Origin: a virus
Length of the DNA: 64,000 nt
Reading direction: 5' to 3' (one strand)
Virus record (IMG/VR): IMGVR_UViG_3300008111_000027
Span: 1-64,000 of that record
Part shown: positions 1 to 12,831 of the stretch, one piece after another
Layout of the letters: every line of letters starts with the position of its first letter
Position numbering within the stretch: position 1 is the first letter of the stretch
Position numbers and translations under genes: made by a program
Notes under the pieces: model-generated
Seen by the model: the letters and a program-made list of their open reading frames with translations, nothing else
What the model was told of the DNA's origin: nothing
Databases searched by the model: none

Positions 1-3000
1 TGTAACAGTATTAGTAGGTGTATTGGTAGGTGTATTGGTTGGTGTAACAGTATTCGTAGGAGTATTTGTTGGAGTATTTGTTGGACTAACAGTAGCTGCT
101 GGTGTTCTTGTTGGGGTTACGGTATTAGTTGGGGTTACAGTGTTAGTCGGAGTGTTAGTTGGTGTATTCGTTGGTGTAACGGTATTTGTTGGGGTGTTAG
201 TTGGTGTATTTGTTGGTGTTACTGTATTGGTAGGAGTATTTGTAGGACTCAATGTAGGTGTAACTGTATTGGTCGGTGTTAAAGTTGGTGTAACTGTCTT
301 TGTTGGTGTATTAGTAGGTGTCTGAGTTGGTGTAACTGTATTAGTCGGAGTATTAGTAGGCGTAACAGTGTTTGTTGGAGTATTGGTTGGGGTATTTGTA
401 GGAGTTACCGTATTGGTTGGGGTGTTTGTAGGAGTATTGGTAGGGGTGACAGTCTTGGTTGGAGTATTTGTGGGGGTAACAGTATTTGTTGGGGTAACCG
501 TATTAGTTGGTGTGTTGGTTGGAGTATTTGTTGGGGTTAGAGTTGGTGTAACAGTTTTTGTTGGTGTATTAGTTGGAGTAACGGTATTTGTTGGGGTATT
601 GGTTGGGGTATTTGTAGGAGTTACCGTATTAGTCGGGGTATTAGTAGGCGTAACAGTGTTTGTTGGAGTATTGGTTGGGGTGTTTGTAGGAGTTAAGGTA
701 GGTGTAACAGTCTTGGTTGGGGTGTTGGTTGGTGTAACTGTATTAGTAGGTGTGTTAGTTGGTGTAACTGTATTAGTAGGTGTATTTGTTGGAGTATTTG
801 TTGGGGTAACAGTATTCGTAGGAGTATTGGTCGGTGTTAATGTAGGAGTAACAGTTCTTGTTGGAGTATTTGTTGGGGTAACAGTATTCGTAGGAGTATT
901 AGTAGGTGTTAATGTAGGTGTAACAGTCTTGGTCGGAGTGTTTGTAGGAGTATTTGTTGGTGTAACAGTGTTTGTTGGTGTTACCGTGTTTGTAGGAGTA
1001 TTGGTAGGAGTGTTCGTTGGAGTATTGGTTGGTGTTAATGTAGGTGTAACAGTATTAGTAGGTGTTAATGTAGGTGTAACAGTCTTGGTTGGGGTGTTTG
1101 TAGGAGTATTTGTTGGTGTAACGGTGTTCGTAGGGGTAACTGTAGGACTCAATGTAGGGGTTACAGTATTGGTCGGAGTATTAGTAGGTGTTAATGTAGG
1201 TGTAACAGTCTTGGTTGGTGTATTGGTTGGGGTAACCGTGTTAGTTGGTGTGTTGGTGGGTGTTACTGTATTAGTAGGAGTAACTGTAGGACTCAATGTA
1301 GGAGTTACAGTCTTGGTTGGTGTATTAGTGGGTGTGTTTGTTGGTGTAACAGTATTGGTTGGGGTAACCGTGTTAGTTGGTGTGTTGGTTGGAGTATTTG
1401 TTGGGGTATTGGTTGGGGTGACTGTCTTAGTCGGTGTATTAGTTGGGGTTACTGTATTTGTTGGTGTAACCGTATTTGTTGGTGTATTTGTGGGTGTATT
1501 GGTTGGAGTTAAAGTTGGTGTTACAGTTTTTGTTGGTGTGTTGGTCGGTGTAACTGTATTTGTTGGTGTATTTGTGGGTGTATTGGTCGGTGTAACTGTA
1601 TTTGTTGGAGTATTTGTTGGGGTGTTAGTGGGTGTAACAGTATTAGTAGGAGTATTTGTGGGCGTATTGGTCGGTGTAACTGTATTTGTCGGAGTATTGG
1701 TTGGGGTATTTGTTGGTGTAACGGTGTTCGTAGGGGTAACTGTAGGACTCAATGTAGGGGTTACAGTGTTTGTAGGAGTGTTTGTGGGAGTGTTGGTTGG
1801 GGTAACTGTATTAGTAGGAGTAACTGTAGGGGTGACAGTTTTAGTAGGTGTATTAGTTGGAGTATTGGTAGGGGTTACAGTATTAGTAGGGGTATTTGTA
1901 GGAGTTAATGTAGGAGTTACAGTCTTGGTTGGGGTATTTGTTGGTGTAACGGTGTTCGTAGGGGTAACTGTAGGACTCAATGTGGGAGTCACCGTATTGG
2001 TCGGAGTATTGGTGGGGGTTACTGTATTAGTAGGAGTATTAGTAGGAGTATTGGTTGGGGTTACCGTGTTGGTCGGAGTTAAAGTTGGTGTAACAGTTTT
2101 TGTTGGTGTATTGGTTGGAGTTACAGTGTTCGTAGGGGTATTTGTTGGTGTTAGAGTTGGTGTAACAGTTTTTGTTGGTGTATTAGTAGGAGTTACGGTG
2201 TTAGTTGGAGTGTTGGTAGGTGTGTTAGTTGGTGTTACAGTGTTGGTTGGTGTATTAGTAGGTGTCTGAGTTGGTGTAACTGTCTTGGTTGGGGTATTAG
2301 TTGGCGTTACAGTATTGGTTGGGGTTACCGTATTTGTAGGAGTTACGGTATTGGTTGGAGTAACAGTATTAGTCGGCGTTACTGTGTTAGTTGGGGTGTT
2401 AGTGGGGGTAACAGTATTAGTAGGAGTAACGGAATTCGTGGGAGTGTTTGTAGGAGTGTTTGTTGGTGTTAATGTAGGTGTTACGGTTTTTGTTGGTGTA
2501 TTGGTTGGGGTTACTGTATTTGTAGGAGTATTTGTAGGAGTTAAGGTAGGTGTAACAGTATTGGTTGGGGTATTGGTAGGTGTGTTGGTCGGGGTGACTG
2601 TGTTAGTTGGTGTAACTGTATTAGTTGGTGTATTCGTAGGGGTTTGAGTTGGTGTAACAGTATTGGTTGGGGTATTTGTTGGAGTTAAAGTTGGTGTGAC
2701 AGTTTTTGTTGGTGTATTGGTAGGAGTTACGGTATTTGTAGGAGTATTAGTCGGTGTCTGAGTTGGTGTTACGGTGTTTGTTGGAGTATTGGTTGGAGTT
2801 AATGTAGGTGTTACAGTCTTGGTTGGTGTATTAGTTGGTGTTACAGTATTAGTAGGTGTAACAGTATTAGTAGGTGTAACAGTGTTTGTAGGTGTAACGG
2901 TATTGGTGGGAGTCACCGTATTAGTTGGTGTGTTAGTTGGGGTTACGGTGTTGGTTGGAGTAACGGTATTTGTTGGGGTGTTTGTAGGAGTGTTTGTTGG

Positions 3001-6000
3001 TGTTAATGTAGGTGTTACGGTTTTTGTTGGTGTATTGGTTGGTGTAACAGTATTTGTTGGTGTGTTGGTGGGTGTGTTGGTGGGTGTTACAGTATTAGTT
3101 GGGGTATTAGTAGGACTCAATGTTGGGGTAACAGTATTCGTTGGTGTTACAGTATTGGTTGGAGTGTTTGTTGGGGTATTTGTTGGGGTTACGGTATTAG
3201 TAGGGGTATTGGTTGGAGTTAATGTAGGAGTAACAGTCTTGGTTGGTGTATTAGTTGGCGTAACAGTGTTTGTTGGGGTGTTAGTTGGGGTATTTGTAGG
3301 GGTTACCGTATTGGTCGGAGTGTTGGTTGGTGTTAATGTAGGAGTAACAGTCTTGGTTGGAGTGTTTGTTGGGGTAACAGTATTGGTTGGAGTCACTGTA
3401 TTAGTTGGTGTGTTGGTCGGTGTATTTGTTGGGGTTAAAGTTGGTGTGACAGTTTTTGTTGGTGTATTGGTTGGGGTTACTGTGTTAGTAGGAGTGTTTG
3501 TAGGTGTATTAGTAGGGGTATTAGTATTAGTCGGGGTATTGGTCGGTGTAACTGTATTCGTTGGAGTAACGGTAGGAGTTAATGTAGGAGTAACAGTCTT
3601 GGTTGGTGTATTAGTAGGTGTGTTAGTAGGGGTTACCGTATTGGTTGGGGTGTTAGTCGGGGTAACTGTGTTAGTTGGTGTGTTAGTTGGTGTGTTGGTC
3701 GGAGTTACCGTATTTGTTGGAGTATTTGTAGGGGTTAAGGTAGGCGTAACAGTTCTTGTTGGAGTATTGGTCGGTGTAACTGTATTCGTTGGAGTTACAG
3801 TGTTAGTGGGGGTTACGGTATTGGTCGGCGTTACAGTGTTAGTCGGTGTTACCGTATTAGTTGGAGTATTTGTTGGCGTAACAGTGTTTGTTGGAGTTAC
3901 AGTGTTTGTGGGGGTATTGGTTGGAGTATTGGTGGGAGTCTGAGTTGGGGTGACTGTCTTAGTTGGGGTATTGGTCGGGGTAACTGTGTTGGTTGGAGTA
4001 ACGGTATTTGTTGGGGTATTGGTCGGGGTATTGGTTGGAGTTAAAGTTGGCGTAACAGTGTTTGTTGGTGTATTGGTAGGTGTTACAGTATTAGTTGGGG
4101 TATTGGTTGGAGTTAAAGTTGGTGTAACAGTTTTTGTTGGTGTATTAGTTGGCGTTACAGTATTAGTTGGTGTGTTAGTTGGTGTGTTTGTTGGGGTTAC
4201 CGTATTGGTCGGAGTTACCGTAGGACTCAATGTAGGAGTTACAGTATTAGTTGGTGTGTTGGTTGGTGTGACTGTATTCGTTGGAGTGTTAGTAGGTGTC
4301 TGAGTTGGGGTAACAGTATTTGTTGGAGTATTGGTAGGAGTATTGGTAGGGGTTACAGTATTGGTAGGAGTATTGGTAGGGGTTACAGTATTGGTAGGAG
4401 TATTCGTTGGGGTTAGAGTTGGTGTAACAGTTTTGGTAGGAGTATTAGTAGGGGTTACAGTATTTGTAGGAGTTACCGTAGGACTCAATGTGGGAGTCAC
4501 CGTATTAGTTGGTGTATTGGTTGGGGTTACGGTGTTGGTTGGAGTGTTTGTAGGTGTATTAGTTGGAGTAACAGTATTTGTAGGTGTATTAGTCGGGGTA
4601 TTGGTTGGTGTTACGGTGTTGGTTGGGGTTAAAGTTGGTGTGACAGTTTTTGTTGGTGTATTGGTTGGCGTAACAGTGTTTGTCGGAGTATTAGTTGGGG
4701 TGTTGGTTGGTGTATTAGTTGGAGTTACAGTGTTGGTTGGAGTGTTAGTTGGTGTTACGGTATTGGTTGGGGTTACTGTGTTTGTAGGAGTATTGGTCGG
4801 TGTATTCGTTGGGGTTAGAGTTGGTGTAACAGTTTTGGTAGGAGTATTAGTAGGAGTTATAGTATTCGTTGGTGTGTTGGTCGGTGTAACAGTATTAGTT
4901 GGGGTGTTGGTTGGGGTGTTGGTTGGAGTAACAGTATTAGTTGGAGTATTAGTTGGGGTGTTGGTTGGAGTAACAGTGTTTGTTGGGGTTACCGTAGGGC
5001 TCAATGTGGGAGTTACAGTTTTAGTAGGGGTGTTTGTTGGAGTTACGGTGTTGGTTGGGGTATTGGTTGGTGTGTTAGTTGGTGTAACTGTATTAGTGGG
5101 AGTCACTGTAGGGCTCAATGTTGGAGTTACAGTGTTGGTTGGGGTGTTAGTTGGTGTATTGGTTGGTGTAACTGTATTCGTTGGAGTGTTTGTAGGAGTG
5201 TTGGTTGGGGTTACAGTATTAGTTGGTGTGTTGGTTGGAGTTAATGTAGGTGTAACGGTTCTTGTGGGGGTGTTGGTAGGGGTTACGGTATTAGTTGGAG
5301 TGTTTGTTGGGGTATTTGTTGGGGTTACGGTATTAGTTGGAGTGTTTGTTGGGGTATTTGTTGGGGTTACGGTATTAGTAGGGGTATTGGTTGGGGTATT
5401 TGTTGGGGTTACGGTATTAGTAGGGGTATTGGTTGGAGTTAATGTAGGTGTAACGGTTCTTGTGGGGGTGCTGGTAGGGGTTACGGTGTTAGTTGGAGTG
5501 TTGGTAGGTGTGTTAGTTGGCGTAACGGTGTTAGTTGGAGTCACAGTCGGACTCAATGTAGGTGTTACTGTATTTGTTGGGGTGTTGGTAGGGGTATTTG
5601 TAGGTGTTACGGTGTTGGTAGGTGTAACTGTTGGACTCAATGTAGGAGTCACAGTATTTGTTGGTGTATTTGTAGGTGTGTTAGTTGGGGTAACGGTATT
5701 AGTTGGAGTGTTGGTTGGTGTATTTGTTGGTGTTACTGTGTTAGTAGGGGTATTTGTGGGAGTATTTGTAGGTGTTACGGTGTTGGTAGGTGTAACTGTT
5801 GGACTCAATGTGGGAGTCACAGTTTTAGTAGGAGTATTTGTAGGTGTTACGGTGTTGGTAGGTGTGTTTGTTGGGGTATTGGTTGGAGTTACCGTATTCG
5901 TCGGAGTATTAGTAGGGGTGTTAGTTGGAGTTACAGTGTTTGTTGGTGTGTTTGTAGGGGTATTGGTAGGTGTTACTGTGTTAGTAGGAGTATTTGTAGG

Positions 6001-9000
6001 AGTATTGGTTGGTGTTACGGTATTTGTAGGAGTTACAGTTGGTGTTAATGTAGGAGTCACCGTGTTTGTTGGGGTATTGGTGGGAGTATTTGTAGGGGTT
6101 ACCGTATTTGTCGGTGTATTGGTTGGTGTTAAAGTAGGTGTAACCGTTCTTGTTGGAGTGTTAGTTGGTGTAACCGTATTTGTAGGAGTATTAGTAGGGG
6201 TGTTGGTAGGGGTTACAGTATTCGTAGGGGTATTGGTTGGTGTATTCGTGGGTGTGACAGTATTAGTTGGTGTTACGGTTGGACTCAGTGTAGGGGTTAC
6301 TGTATTGGTTGGAGTGTTAGTTGGGGTATTTGTAGGTGTAACTGTATTTGTTGGGGTGTTTGTAGGTGTATTAGTTGGTGTAACTGTATTAGTTGGTGTA
6401 TTCGTAGGGGTTTGAGTTGGTGTAACAGTATTTGTAGGAGTCACAGTCGGACTCAATGTGGGAGTCACGGTCTTAGTCGGTGTGTTAGTAGGGGTAACTG
6501 TGTTCGTAGGAGTTACCGTAGGACTCAATGTAGGGGTGACAGTGTTGGTTGGAGTATTGGTTGGTGTGTTGGTTGGTGTTACGGTGTTTGTAGGAGTTAC
6601 TGTATTAGTAGGAGTGTTCGTAGGGGTATTGGTAGGGGTTACTGTGTTAGTTGGAGTGTTAGTAGGTGTATTGGTAGGAGTAACTGTATTGGTTGGTGTA
6701 TTTGTGGGTGTAACAGTGTTAGTTGGTGTGTTAGTTGGTGTGTTGGTAGGAGTTACGGTGTTAGTTGGAGTATTTGTAGGTGTCTGAGTTGGTGTAACTG
6801 TATTCGTAGGGGTTACAGTCGGACTCAGTGTAGGTGTTACTGTGTTAGTCGGGGTAACTGTAGGTGTATTTGTTGGAGTTACAGTGTTGGTTGGGGTGTT
6901 GGTTGGAGTTACGGTGTTCGTTGGAGTATTGGTTGGTGTATTAGTTGGGGTTACTGTATTAGTTGGAGTATTGGTTGGGGTATTGGTTGGAGTTACAGTC
7001 TTGGTTGGTGTGTTGGTTGGTGTTACGGTGTTTGTTGGAGTATTGGTTGGAGTGTTTGTGGGGGTGTTGGTTGGTGTTACGGTGTTTGTTGGGGTGACTG
7101 TATTGGTTGGAGTGTTTGTTGGGGTGTTGGTGGGAGTATTTGTAGGGGTTACCGTATTTGTCGGTGTATTGGTTGGTGTTAAAGTAGGTGTAACCGTTCT
7201 TGTTGGAGTTACAGTCGGACTCAATGTTGGAGTTACTGTATTGGTTGGTGTTAGTGTCGGGCTTAATGTTGGTGTAACAGTACTAGTTGGGGTATTGGTT
7301 GGGGTGTTGGTTGGAGTTACCGTATTGGTTGGTGTATTCGTCGGTGTATTTGTAGGTGTAACAGTATTCGTAGGTGTTACAGTTGGAGTATTGGTTGGGG
7401 TTACTGTGTTAGTTGGAGTATTGGTGGGGGTATTGGTTGGAGTAACAGTATTTGTTGGTGTCACAGTCGGACTCAATGTTGGTGTAACAGTTTTTGTTGG
7501 GGTATTTGTCGGTGTCTGAGTTGGTGTTACGGTATTGGTTGGCGTATTGGTAGGAGTATTGGTTGGCGTATTTGTTGGAGTTACGGTATTAGTTGGTGTG
7601 ACTGTATTGGTTGGGGTGTTAGTCGGCGTGTTCGTAGGGGTGTTGGTTGGTGTTACCGTATTTGTTGGTGTATTAGTAGGTGTGTTAGTAGGTGTTACTG
7701 TATTTGTAGGCGTGTTCGTGGGAGTCTGAGTTGGTGTTACAGTGTTAGTAGGAGTGTTAGTTGGCGTGTTAGTGGGTGTAACAGTATTAGTAGGAGTCAC
7801 CGTTGGACTCAATGTAGGTGTAACAGTATTGGTTGGTGTGTTGGTCGGAGTGTTGGTAGGAGTTACAGTATTAGTAGGAGTCACCGTTGGACTCAATGTA
7901 GGTGTAACTGTATTTGTTGGGGTATTTGTTGGGGTATTGGTAGGAGTTACTGTATTAGTCGGAGTGTTGGTCGGGGTGTTGGTTGGAGTAACAGTGTTGG
8001 TGGGAGTATTGGTTGGAGTGTTAGTTGGTGTATTTGTTGGGGTTACGGTGTTGGTTGGAGATACCGTATTTGTAGGAGTATTGGTTGGAGTGTTAGTTGG
8101 GGTTAGTGTTGGGGTTACGGTGTTTGTTGGGGTATTGGTAGGTGTATTGGTTGGTGTAACGGTATTTGTAGGAGTAACAGTGTTGGTTGGAGTATTGGTA
8201 GGACTTAATGTTGGCGTATTAGTTGGGGTTACGGTGCTGGTTGGAGTCACTGTTGGACTCAATGTAGGTGTAACTGTATTTGTTGGTGTGTTGGTAGGAG
8301 TGTTTGTAGGAGTCACAGTATTAGTAGGAGTCACAGTTGGACTTAATGTGGGAGTTACTGTATTAGTTGGAGTGTTGGTAGGTGTGTTAGTTGGGGTTAC
8401 TGTATTTGTCGGGGTATTGGTTGGGGTATTTGTTGGTGTAACGGTGTTGGTCGGAGTGTTTGTGGGAGTATTTGTAGGAGTTACTGTGTTCGTAGGAGTT
8501 ACTGTAGGACTCAATGTTGGTGTTACTGTATTTGTTGGGGTGTTAGTAGGAGTGTTTGTTGGAGTCACCGTGTTTGTTGGGGTATTGGTGGGAGTATTTG
8601 TTGGTGTAACAGTATTTGTTGGGGTGTTAGTTGGGGTGTTGGTAGGAGTTACCGTATTGGTTGGTGTGTTAGTTGGGGTGTTGGTAGGAGTTACCGTATT
8701 GGTTGGTGTGTTAGTAGGAGTGTTTGTTGGTGTAACAGTATTGGTTGGTGTGTTAGTAGGAGTGTTTGTTGGTGTAACAGTATTGGTAGGAGTTACAGTT
8801 GGGGTGTTGGTTGGAGTTACAGTATTAGTAGGCGTATTGGTAGGAGTATTAGTTGGAGTTACTGTATTTGTAGAAGTATTGGTAGGAGTATTGGTAGGGG
8901 TGACAGTATTGGTGGGCGTATTGGTAGGAGTATTGGTTGGGGTGACTGTATTTGTTGGAGTATTTGTTGGGGTGTTAGTTGGAGTTACTGTATTTGTAGG

Positions 9001-12000
9001 AGTATTGGTAGGAGTATTGGTAGGGGTGACAGTATTGGTGGGGGTGTTTGTAGGAGTATTGGTAGGGGTGACAGTATTGGTTGGAGTATTAGTTGGGGTG
9101 ACTGTATTTGTTGGAGTATTTGTTGGGGTGTTGGTAGGGGTGTTGGTAGGAGTTACAGTATTGGTTGGAGTAACTGTATTGGTTGGAGTGTTTGTCGGGG
9201 TATTTGTAGGTGTCAGTGTCGGTGTTACGGTATTTGTTGGAGTATTAGTAGGAGTGTTAGTTGGTGTAACCGTATTTGTTGGTGTATTTGTGGGTGTATT
9301 GGTAGGAGTAACTGTATTGGTAGCCGTATTGGTAGGAGTGTTGGTTGGTGTATTAGTTGGTGTGACTGTATTGGTCGGAGTTACCGTCGGTGTATTTGTT
9401 GGGGTTACGGTATTGGTAGGGGTTACTGTTGGTGTATTCGTAGGCGTGTTTGTTGGGGTTACGGTATTTGTTGGAGTATTAGTGGGGGTATTCGTAGGTG
9501 TATTGGTTGGTGTTACGGTGTTAGTTGGGGTATTTGTAGGGGTTTGAGTTGGTGTAACGGTATTGGTTGGAGTCACTGTTGGACTCAATGTTGGCGTTAC
9601 CGTATTGGTAGGAGTATTAGTTGGCGTATTGGTAGGAGTAACTGTGTTGGTTGGGGTGTTGGTAGGAGTGTTAGTTGGTGTTACAGTATTAGTTGGTGTG
9701 TTAGTTGGTGTGTTTGTTGGTGTTACGGTGTTCGTAGGGGTGTTAGTAGGTGTCAGTGTTGGGGATACCGTATTGGTAGGAGTGTTAGTTGGTGTATTTG
9801 TAGGGGTTACCGTATTGGTAGGAGTATTAGTTGGTGTATTTGTAGGAGTAGCAGTATTAGTAGGGGTATTTGTTGGAGTATTGGTCGGTGTTACAGTGTT
9901 TGTTGGAGTGTTGGTTGGTGTTACAGTGTTTGTTGGGGTGTTTGTCGGAGTGTTGGTTGGGGTATTCGTTGGTGTTACAGTATTTGTAGGGGTTACGGTG
10001 TTGGTTGGAGTATTGGTGGGGCTTAATGTTGGGGTATTTGTAGGGGTTACGGTGTTGGTTGGGGTCGCTGTTGGAGTCAATGTAGGTGTAACTGTATTGG
10101 TTGGGGTATTGGTAGGAGTATTGGTTGGGGTAACAGTATTGGTAGGAGTAACTGTTGGACTCAATGTAGGAGTAACTGTATTGGTAGGAGTGTTTGTTGG
10201 TGTATTGGTTGGTGTTACAGTATTAGTTGGAGTATTTGTTGGAGTTAAAGTTGGTGTAACAGTTTTTGTTGGTGTATTAGTTGGGGTGTTAGTAGGAGTT
10301 ACTGTATTGGTTGGTGTGTTTGTGGGAGTATTGGTTAATGTAACGGATGGTGTTACAGTGTTGGTTGGTGTTACCGTTGGAGTATTGGTGGGTGTTGGGG
10401 TGCTCGTTGGAGTTGGTGAGGGTAACATTGTATAATCAATGTCACAAGAAGGTGCTGGTGTTGGTGAAACCGTCACAGTTACACTTGGTGTATTTGTTGG
10501 AGTTACAGTATTGGTTGGAGTTACAGTATTTGTCGGGGTGTTTGTGGGGGTAACTGTATTGGTTGGAGTCACTGTTGGACTCAATGTTGGTGTTACAGTG
10601 TTAGTAGGAGTGTTGGTCGGCGTGTTAGTTGGAGTATTGGTTGGTGTTACGGTGTTAGTTGGTGTTACCGTAGGACTCAATGTAGGAGTCACAGTATTGG
10701 TAGGTGTATTGGTTGGAGTATTGGTTGGTGTTACGGTGTTAGTTGGTGTTACCGTAGGACTCAATGTAGGAGTCACAGTATTCGTTGGTGTGTTTGTAGG
10801 TGTATTAGTCGGAGTTACGGTGTTGGTTGGAGTTACGGTATTTGTGGGAGTGTTTGTAGGAGTGTTGGTAGGAGTGTTTGTTGGAGTTACGGTGTTGGTT
10901 GGGGTATTGGTTGGGGTATTGGTTGGTGTAACGGTATTTGTAGGAGTATTTGTAGGTGTCTGAGTTGGAGTTACTGTATTCGTCGGTGTGTTTGTTGGGG
11001 TGTTGGTAGGAGTTACGGTATTGGTAGGACTTAATGTTGGAGTGTTAGTTGGAGTATTTGTTGGAGTTACTGTGTTGGTTGGAGTATTCGTAGGTGTAAC
11101 CGTATTTGTTGGTGTATTAGTTGGGGTGTTTGTAGGTGTATTAGTTGGTGTCACAGTTTCTGTTGGAGTCACTGTAACAGTATTGGTTGGTGTGACTGTA
11201 TTGGTAGGGGTTACGGTGTTGGTTGGTGTAAGTGTTGGTGTTTCTGTGGGAGTATTTGTTGGTGTGTTGGTGGGGGTATTTGTTGGTGTTTCGGTTGGTG
11301 TATTTGTAGGTGTATTAGTTGGAGCTACCGTATTTGTTGGAGTTACAGTTGGAGTGTTAGTTGGGGTAACCGTTGGTGTAACAGTATTGGTAGGAGTATT
11401 GGTTGGGGTTTGAGTTGGTGTAACGGTTGCAGTATTTGTTGGTGTTAGGGTAGGTGTTTCAGTTTGTGTTACAGTGGGTGTATTGGTTGGAGTTACAGTA
11501 TTGGTTGGAGTTACAGTTGAGGTATTAGTCGGAGTGTTAGTTGGTGTTATGGTGTTGGTTGGGGTATTGGTAGGTGTTTCGGTAGGGGTAACGGTTGGAC
11601 TCAGTGTTGGTGTTACTGTGTTAGTCGGAGTATTAGTTGGGGTGTTGGTTGGTGTTTCGGTAGGGGTAACGGTTAGGGTTACGGTGTTGGTTGGAGTATT
11701 GGTTGGTGTTTCGGTTGGTGTTTCGGTTGGTGTATTAGTTGGGGTAACAGTATTGGTTGGAGTTACAGTTGGGGTAACAGTTGGGGTAACAGTTGGAGTT
11801 ACGGTGTTGGTTGGGGTATTGGTTGGTGTTTCGGTTGGTGTTTCGGTTGGTGTATTAGTTGGGGTAACAGTATTTGTTGGGGTGTTAGTGGGTGTTTCAG
11901 TCGGTGTATTAGTTGGGGTATTGGTTGGTGTTTCGGTAGGGGTTACTGTATGAGTTGGTGTATTGGTAGGTGTTTCGGTAGGGGTTACCGTATTTGTTGG

Positions 12001-12741
12001 AGTTACAGTTGGAGTTTCGGTAGGGGTAACTGTATTTGTTGGGGTGTTGGTAGGTGTTTCAGTTGGTGTATTGGTTGGGGTTACCGTATTTGTTGGGGTT
12101 ACAGTTGGAGTTTCGGTCGGAGTAACAGTTGGTGTCTCGGTTGGTGTAACTGTATTCGTAGGAGTTACAGTAGGTGTGTTGGCTGGTGATTCGGTTGGAG
12201 TTACTGTGTTAGTTGGGGTAACTGTAGGAGTTTCAGTTGGGGTAACCGTTGGGGTATTTGTTGGGGTATTGGTTGGAGTTACTGTGTTAGTTGGAGTAAC
12301 TGTAGGAGTTTCAGTTGGGGTAACTGTAGGCTCGTTTGTTGGAGTATTAGTCGGAGTTACGGTATTCGTAGGAGTATTTGTTGGAGTGATAGTATTGGTT
12401 GGGGTAACAGTAGGTGTTTTTGTAACCGTAGGTGTAACAGTAGGGGTTTTGGTAACTGTTGGGGTTGGGGTATTTGAAGTAAAGGTTGTTGGTGTTGGTG
12501 TTAATGATGGTGTAAGTGTTGGTGAAGGTGTAGGTGAAGGTGTAGGGCAAGGAATCTCAGCCACACAAGTTTTATCAAGTGACGGAAAATAAACTGAGTA
12601 AGTACCTAAGTAGTAGTTTGTGTCGTAATAATATGGCATCACGACAGTACCTAAATTCAAGGTACCGCCAGTACAAGGATAAAATGTGATAACACCAATT
12701 TCACCATCAAAATTACCTGTGTTTATTTTTATTAATGCCAT
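1..12741 (-). CDS. Giant Thr/Pro-repeat structural protein, partial (C-terminus outside window)
   Basis: One minus-strand frame stays open from the ATG at 12741 to base 1, at least 4,247 codons, and continues past the window. An in-frame TAA directly precedes this ATG, so the start is firm. Residues 1-65 are a non-repetitive, aromatic-rich domain with Cys23, Cys59 and Cys65. From residue 66 on, nearly every second residue is Thr (or Ser), alternating with Pro, Asn and Val, with occasional Leu, Glu, Gln, Ala or His. Modules are 6, 10 or 14 residues of the type [16 protein letters not shown] and so on. A short break at residues ~758-778 contains the only Cys and Tyr I see in the tract. I found no stop and no frame change across 12.7 kb. 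The gene follows distal tail genes, so a fibre- or stalk-like virion protein is likely; this is inference. An extended rod would be very long. Assembly of so repetitive a region could be imperfect. No exact late-promoter motif is present upstream. Confidence 0.88.
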   Translation of the reverse strand, partial: MALIKINTGNFDGEIGVITFYPCTGGTLNLGTVVMPYYYDTNYYLGTYSVYFPSLDKTCVAEIPCPTPSPTPSPTLTPSLTPTPTTFTSNTPTPTVTKTPTVTPTVTKTPTVTPTNTITPTNTPTNTVTPTNTPTNEPTVTPTETPTVTPTNTVTPTNTPTNTPTVTPTETPTVTPTNTVTPTESPANTPTVTPTNTVTPTETPTVTPTETPTVTPTNTVTPTNTPTETPTNTPTNTVTPTETPTVTPTNTVTPTETPTNTPTHTVTPTETPTNTPTNTPTETPTNTPTNTVTPTNTPTETPTETPTNTPTNTVTPTVTPTVTPTVTPTNTVTPTNTPTETPTETPTNTPTNTVTLTVTPTETPTNTPTNTPTNTVTPTLSPTVTPTETPTNTPTNTITPTNTPTNTSTVTPTNTVTPTNTPTVTQTETPTLTPTNTATVTPTQTPTNTPTNTVTPTVTPTNTPTVTPTNTVAPTNTPTNTPTETPTNTPTNTPTNTPTETPTLTPTNTVTPTNTVTPTNTVTVTPTETVTPTNTPTNTPTNTPTNTVTPTNTPTNTVTPTNTPTNTPTLSPTNTVTPTNTPTNTPTNTVTPTQTPTNTPTNTVTPTNTPTNTPTNTVTPTNTPTNTPTNTPTNTVTPTNTVTPTNTPTNTPTNTVTPTLSPTVTPTNTVTPTNTPTNTPTNTVTPTLSPTVTPTNTVTPTNTPTNTPTNTPTNTVTPTLSPTVTPTNTVTPTNTPTNTVTPTNTVTPTNTPSVTVTVSPTPAPSCDIDYTMLPSPTPTSTPTPTNTPTVTPTNTVTPSVTLTNTPTNTPTNTVTPTNTPTNTPTKTVTPTLTPTNTPTNTVTPTNTPTNTPTNTVTPTLSPTVTPTNTVTPTNTPTNTPTNTVTPTLTPTATPTNTVTPTNTPTLSPTNTPTNTVTPTNTVTPTNTPTNTPTNTPTNTVTPTNTPTNTVTPTNTPTNTPTNTATPTNTPTNTPTNTVTPTNTPTNTPTNTVSPTLTPTNTPTNTVTPTNTPTNTPTNTVTPTNTPTNTPTNTVTPTNTPTNTPTNTVTPTLSPTVTPTNTVTPTQTPTNTPTNTVTPTNTPTNTPTNTPTNTVTPTNTPTNTPTVTPTNTVTPTNTPTVTPTNTVTPTNTPTNTPTNTATNTVTPTNTPTNTPTNTVTPTNTPTNTPTNTVTPTLTPTNTPTNTPTNTVTPTNTVTPTNTPTNTPTNTPTNTVTPTNTPTNTVTPTNTPTNTPTNTVTPTNTPTNTPTNTVTPTNTPTNTPTNTVTPTNTPTNTPTNTVTPTNTPTNTSTNTVTPTNTPTNTPTNTVTPTNTPTVTPTNTVTPTNTPTNTPTNTVTPTNTPTNTPTNTVTPTNTPTNTPTNTVTPTNTPTNTPTNTVTPTNTPTNTPTNTVTPTNTPTNTPTNTVTPTLSPTVTPTNTVTPTNTPTNTPTNTVTPTNTPTNTPTNTVTPTNTPTNTPTNTVTPTLSPTVTPTNTVTPTNTPTNTPTNTVTPTLSPTVTPTSTVTPTNTPTLSPTNTPTNTVTPTNTVTPTNTPTNTPTNTVTPTLTPTNTPTNTPTNTVSPTNTVTPTNTPTNTPTNTPTNTVTPTNTPTNTPTNTVTPTNTPTNTPTNTVTPTLSPTVTPTNTVTPTNTPTNTPTNTVTPTLSPTVTPTNTVTPTNTPTNTPTNTVTPTQTPTNTPTNTVTPTNTPTNTPTNTVTPTNTPTNTPTNTPTNTVTPTNTVTPTNTPTNTPTNTPTNTVTPTQTPTNTPTKTVTPTLSPTVTPTNTVTPTNTPTNTPTNTVTPTNTPTVTPTNTVTPTNTPTNTPTNTVTPTNTPTNTPTSTVTPTLSPTLTPTNTVTPTLSPTVTPTRTVTPTLTPTNTPTNTVTPTNTPTNTPTNTPTNTVTPTNTVTPTNTPTNTPTNTPTNTVTPTNTPTKTVTPTNTPTNTPTNTVTPTNTPTNTPTNTVTPTNTPTNTVTPTNTPTVTPTNTVTPTLSPTVTPTNTVTPTQTPTNTPTNTVTPTNTPTNTPTNTVTPTNTPTNTVTPTNTPTNTPTNTVTPTNTPTNTPTNTVTPTNTVTPTNTPTNTPTNTVTPTLSPTVTPTNTVTPTNTPTKTVTPTLSPTVTPTNTVTPTQTPTNTPTNTVTPTNTPTNTPTNTVTPTNTPTNTPTNTVTPTLSPTVTPTNTVTPTNTPTNTPTNTVTPTNTPTNTPTNTVTPTNTPTRTVTPTLTPTNTPTNTVTPTNTPTNTPTNTVTPTLTPTVTPTNTVTPTNTPTNTPTNTVTPTNTPTNTPTNTVTPTNTPTNTPTNTVTPTNTPTNTPTNTVTPTNTPTKTVTPTLSPTVTPTNTVTPTNTPTNTPTNTVTPTNTPTNTPTNTVTPTNTPTNTPTNTVTPTLSPTVTPTNTVTPTNTPTNTPTNTVTPTLSPTVTPTNTVTPTNTPTNTPTNTVTPTSTPTRTVTPTLTPTNTPTNTVTPTNTPTNTPTNTVTPTNTPTNTPTNTVTPTNTPTNTPTNTVTPTNTPTRTVTPTLTPTNTPTNTVTPTNTPTNTPTNTVTPTNTPTNTPTNTVTPTLSPTVTPTNTVTPTNTPTNTPTNTVTPTNTPTKTVTPTLSPTVTPTNTVTPTNTPTNTPTNTVTPTNTPTNTPTNTVTPTNTPTNTITPTNTPTKTVTPTLTPTNTPTNTPTNTVTPTNTVTPTNTPTNTVTPTNTPTNTPTNTPTNTVTPTNTPTKTVTPTLTPTNTVTPTNTPTNTPTNTVTPTNTPTNTPTNTVTPTNTPTNTVTPTLSPTVTPTNTVTPTNTPTKTVTPTLTPTNTPTNTVTPTNTPTNTVTPTNTPTNTPTNTVTPTQTPTNTPTNTVTPTNTPTNTVTPTLSPTVTPTNTVTPTNTPTNTPTNTVTPTNTPTKTVTPTLTPTNTPTNTVTPTNTPTNTVTPTLTPTNTPTNTPTNTVTPTNTVTPTNTPTKTVTPTQTPTNTPTNTPTNTVTPTNTVTPTNTPTNTVTPTNTVTPTNTVTPTNTVTPTNTVTPTNTPTRTVTPTLTPTNTPTNTVTPTNTPTNTPTNTVTPTNTPTNTVTPTNTPTNTPTKTVTPTLTPTVTPTNTVTPTNTPTNTNTPTNTPTNTPTNTVTPTNTPTKTVTPTLTPTNTPTNTPTNTVTPTNTVTPTNTPTKTVTPTLTPTNTPTNTVTPTNTPTNTPTNTVTPTNTPTKTVTPTLTPTNTPTNTVTPTNTPTNTPTNTVTPTNTVTPTLSPTNTPTNTVTPTNTPTNTPTNTVTPTNTPTKTVTPTLTPTNTPTNTPTNTVTPTNTVTPTNTPTNTVTPTNTVTPTNTVTPTNTVTPTNTVTPTNTPTKTVTPTLTPTNTPTNTVTPTQTPTNTPTNTVTPTNTPTKTVTPTLTPTNTPTNTVTPTQTPTNTPTNTVTPTNTVTPTNTPTNTPTNTVTPTLTPTNTPTNTVTPTNTPTKTVTPTLTPTNTPTNTPTNSVTPTNTVTPTNTPTNTVTPTNTVTPTNTVTPTNTVTPTNTVTPTNTPTKTVTPTQTPTNTPTNTVTPTNTPTNTPTNTVTPTNTPTKTVTPTLTPTNTPTNTVTPTNTPTKTVTPTLTPTNTVTPTNTPTNTPTNTVTPTNTPTNTVTPTLSPTVTPTNTVTPTNTPTKTVTPTLTPTNTPTNTVTPTNTPTNTPTKTVTPTVTPTNTVTPTNTPTNTPTNTVTPTLSPTVTPTNTVTPTNTPTNTPTNTVTPTNTPTNTPTNTVTPTNTPTNTPTNTVTPTNTPTNTPTNTVTPTNTPTKTVTPTLTPTNTPTNTPTNTVTPTNTVTPTNTPTKTVTPTNTPTNTPTNTPTNTVTPTNTVTPTNTPTNTPTKTVTPTLSPTVTPTNTVTPTNTPTNTVTPTNTPTKTVTPTLTPTNTPTNTVTPTLSPTVTPTNTVTPTNTPTNTPTKTVTPTLTPTNTVTPTLTPTNTPTNTPTNTPTNTVTPTNTVTPTNTPTNTPTKTVTPTLTPTNTPTNTVTPTNTPTRTVTPTLTPTNTPTNTVTPTNTPTNTPTNTVTPTNTPTNTVTPTNTPTKTVTPTLTPTNTPTNTPTNTVTPTNTPTNTVTPTNTPTNTPTNTVTPTNTPTKTVTPTLTPTNTPTNTPTNTVTPTNTVTPTNTPTKTVTPTNTPTNTPTNTVTPTNTPTNTPTNTVTPTNTPTNTVTPTQTPTNTPTKTVTPTLTPTNTVTPTLSPTNTPTNTVTPTNTPTNTPTNTVTPTNTPTNTPTNTVTPTNTVTPTRTPAATVSPTNTPTNTPTNTVTPTNTPTNTPTNTVT
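198..12545. repeat. 12-kb G/T-versus-A/C degenerate tandem repeat coding T-X-T-X
   Basis: The plus strand is almost entirely G, T and A in 6-nt steps; its complement reads Thr codons alternating with Pro, Asn or Val codons. Repeats are degenerate mainly at the wobble positions of the minus-strand frame. Local near-exact duplications exist, for example a 42-nt unit at 5281-5364 and an 84-nt unit at about 10651-10780. The repeat tract extends beyond the left edge of the window. It is coding sequence, not a CRISPR array or untranslated satellite. Confidence 0.85.
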
Positions 12742-12831
12742 TTAAATCTACAGTCTTATCTATATCTATTTTTATTATAAAAATATACTCATTTATTCGG
12801 GTATTGTCAACGTCTATTTTTACAGTTTTTA

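Noticed and set aside
1-12545. CRISPR array or non-coding satellite
   Set aside because: There are no uniform repeats with unique spacers; the unit is 6 nt based and keeps a reading frame for over 12 kb.
12347-12550. Minus-strand frame rich in Tyr, Thr and Asn
   Set aside because: It lies in another frame of the giant repeat gene and is produced by its codon pattern.
23-12592. Series of plus-strand open frames coding Val-Gly-Val-Thr repeats
   Set aside because: All are in one frame and are the antisense image of the minus-strand Thr/Pro gene. They are broken by TGA wherever that gene has TCAGAC or similar, and they lack non-repeat domains. The minus frame is continuous and has a proper start.
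12742-12831. Late-promoter motif before the giant gene
   Set aside because: Only a loose match (ATATTTTTATA) with two added bases is present; not listed as a feature.
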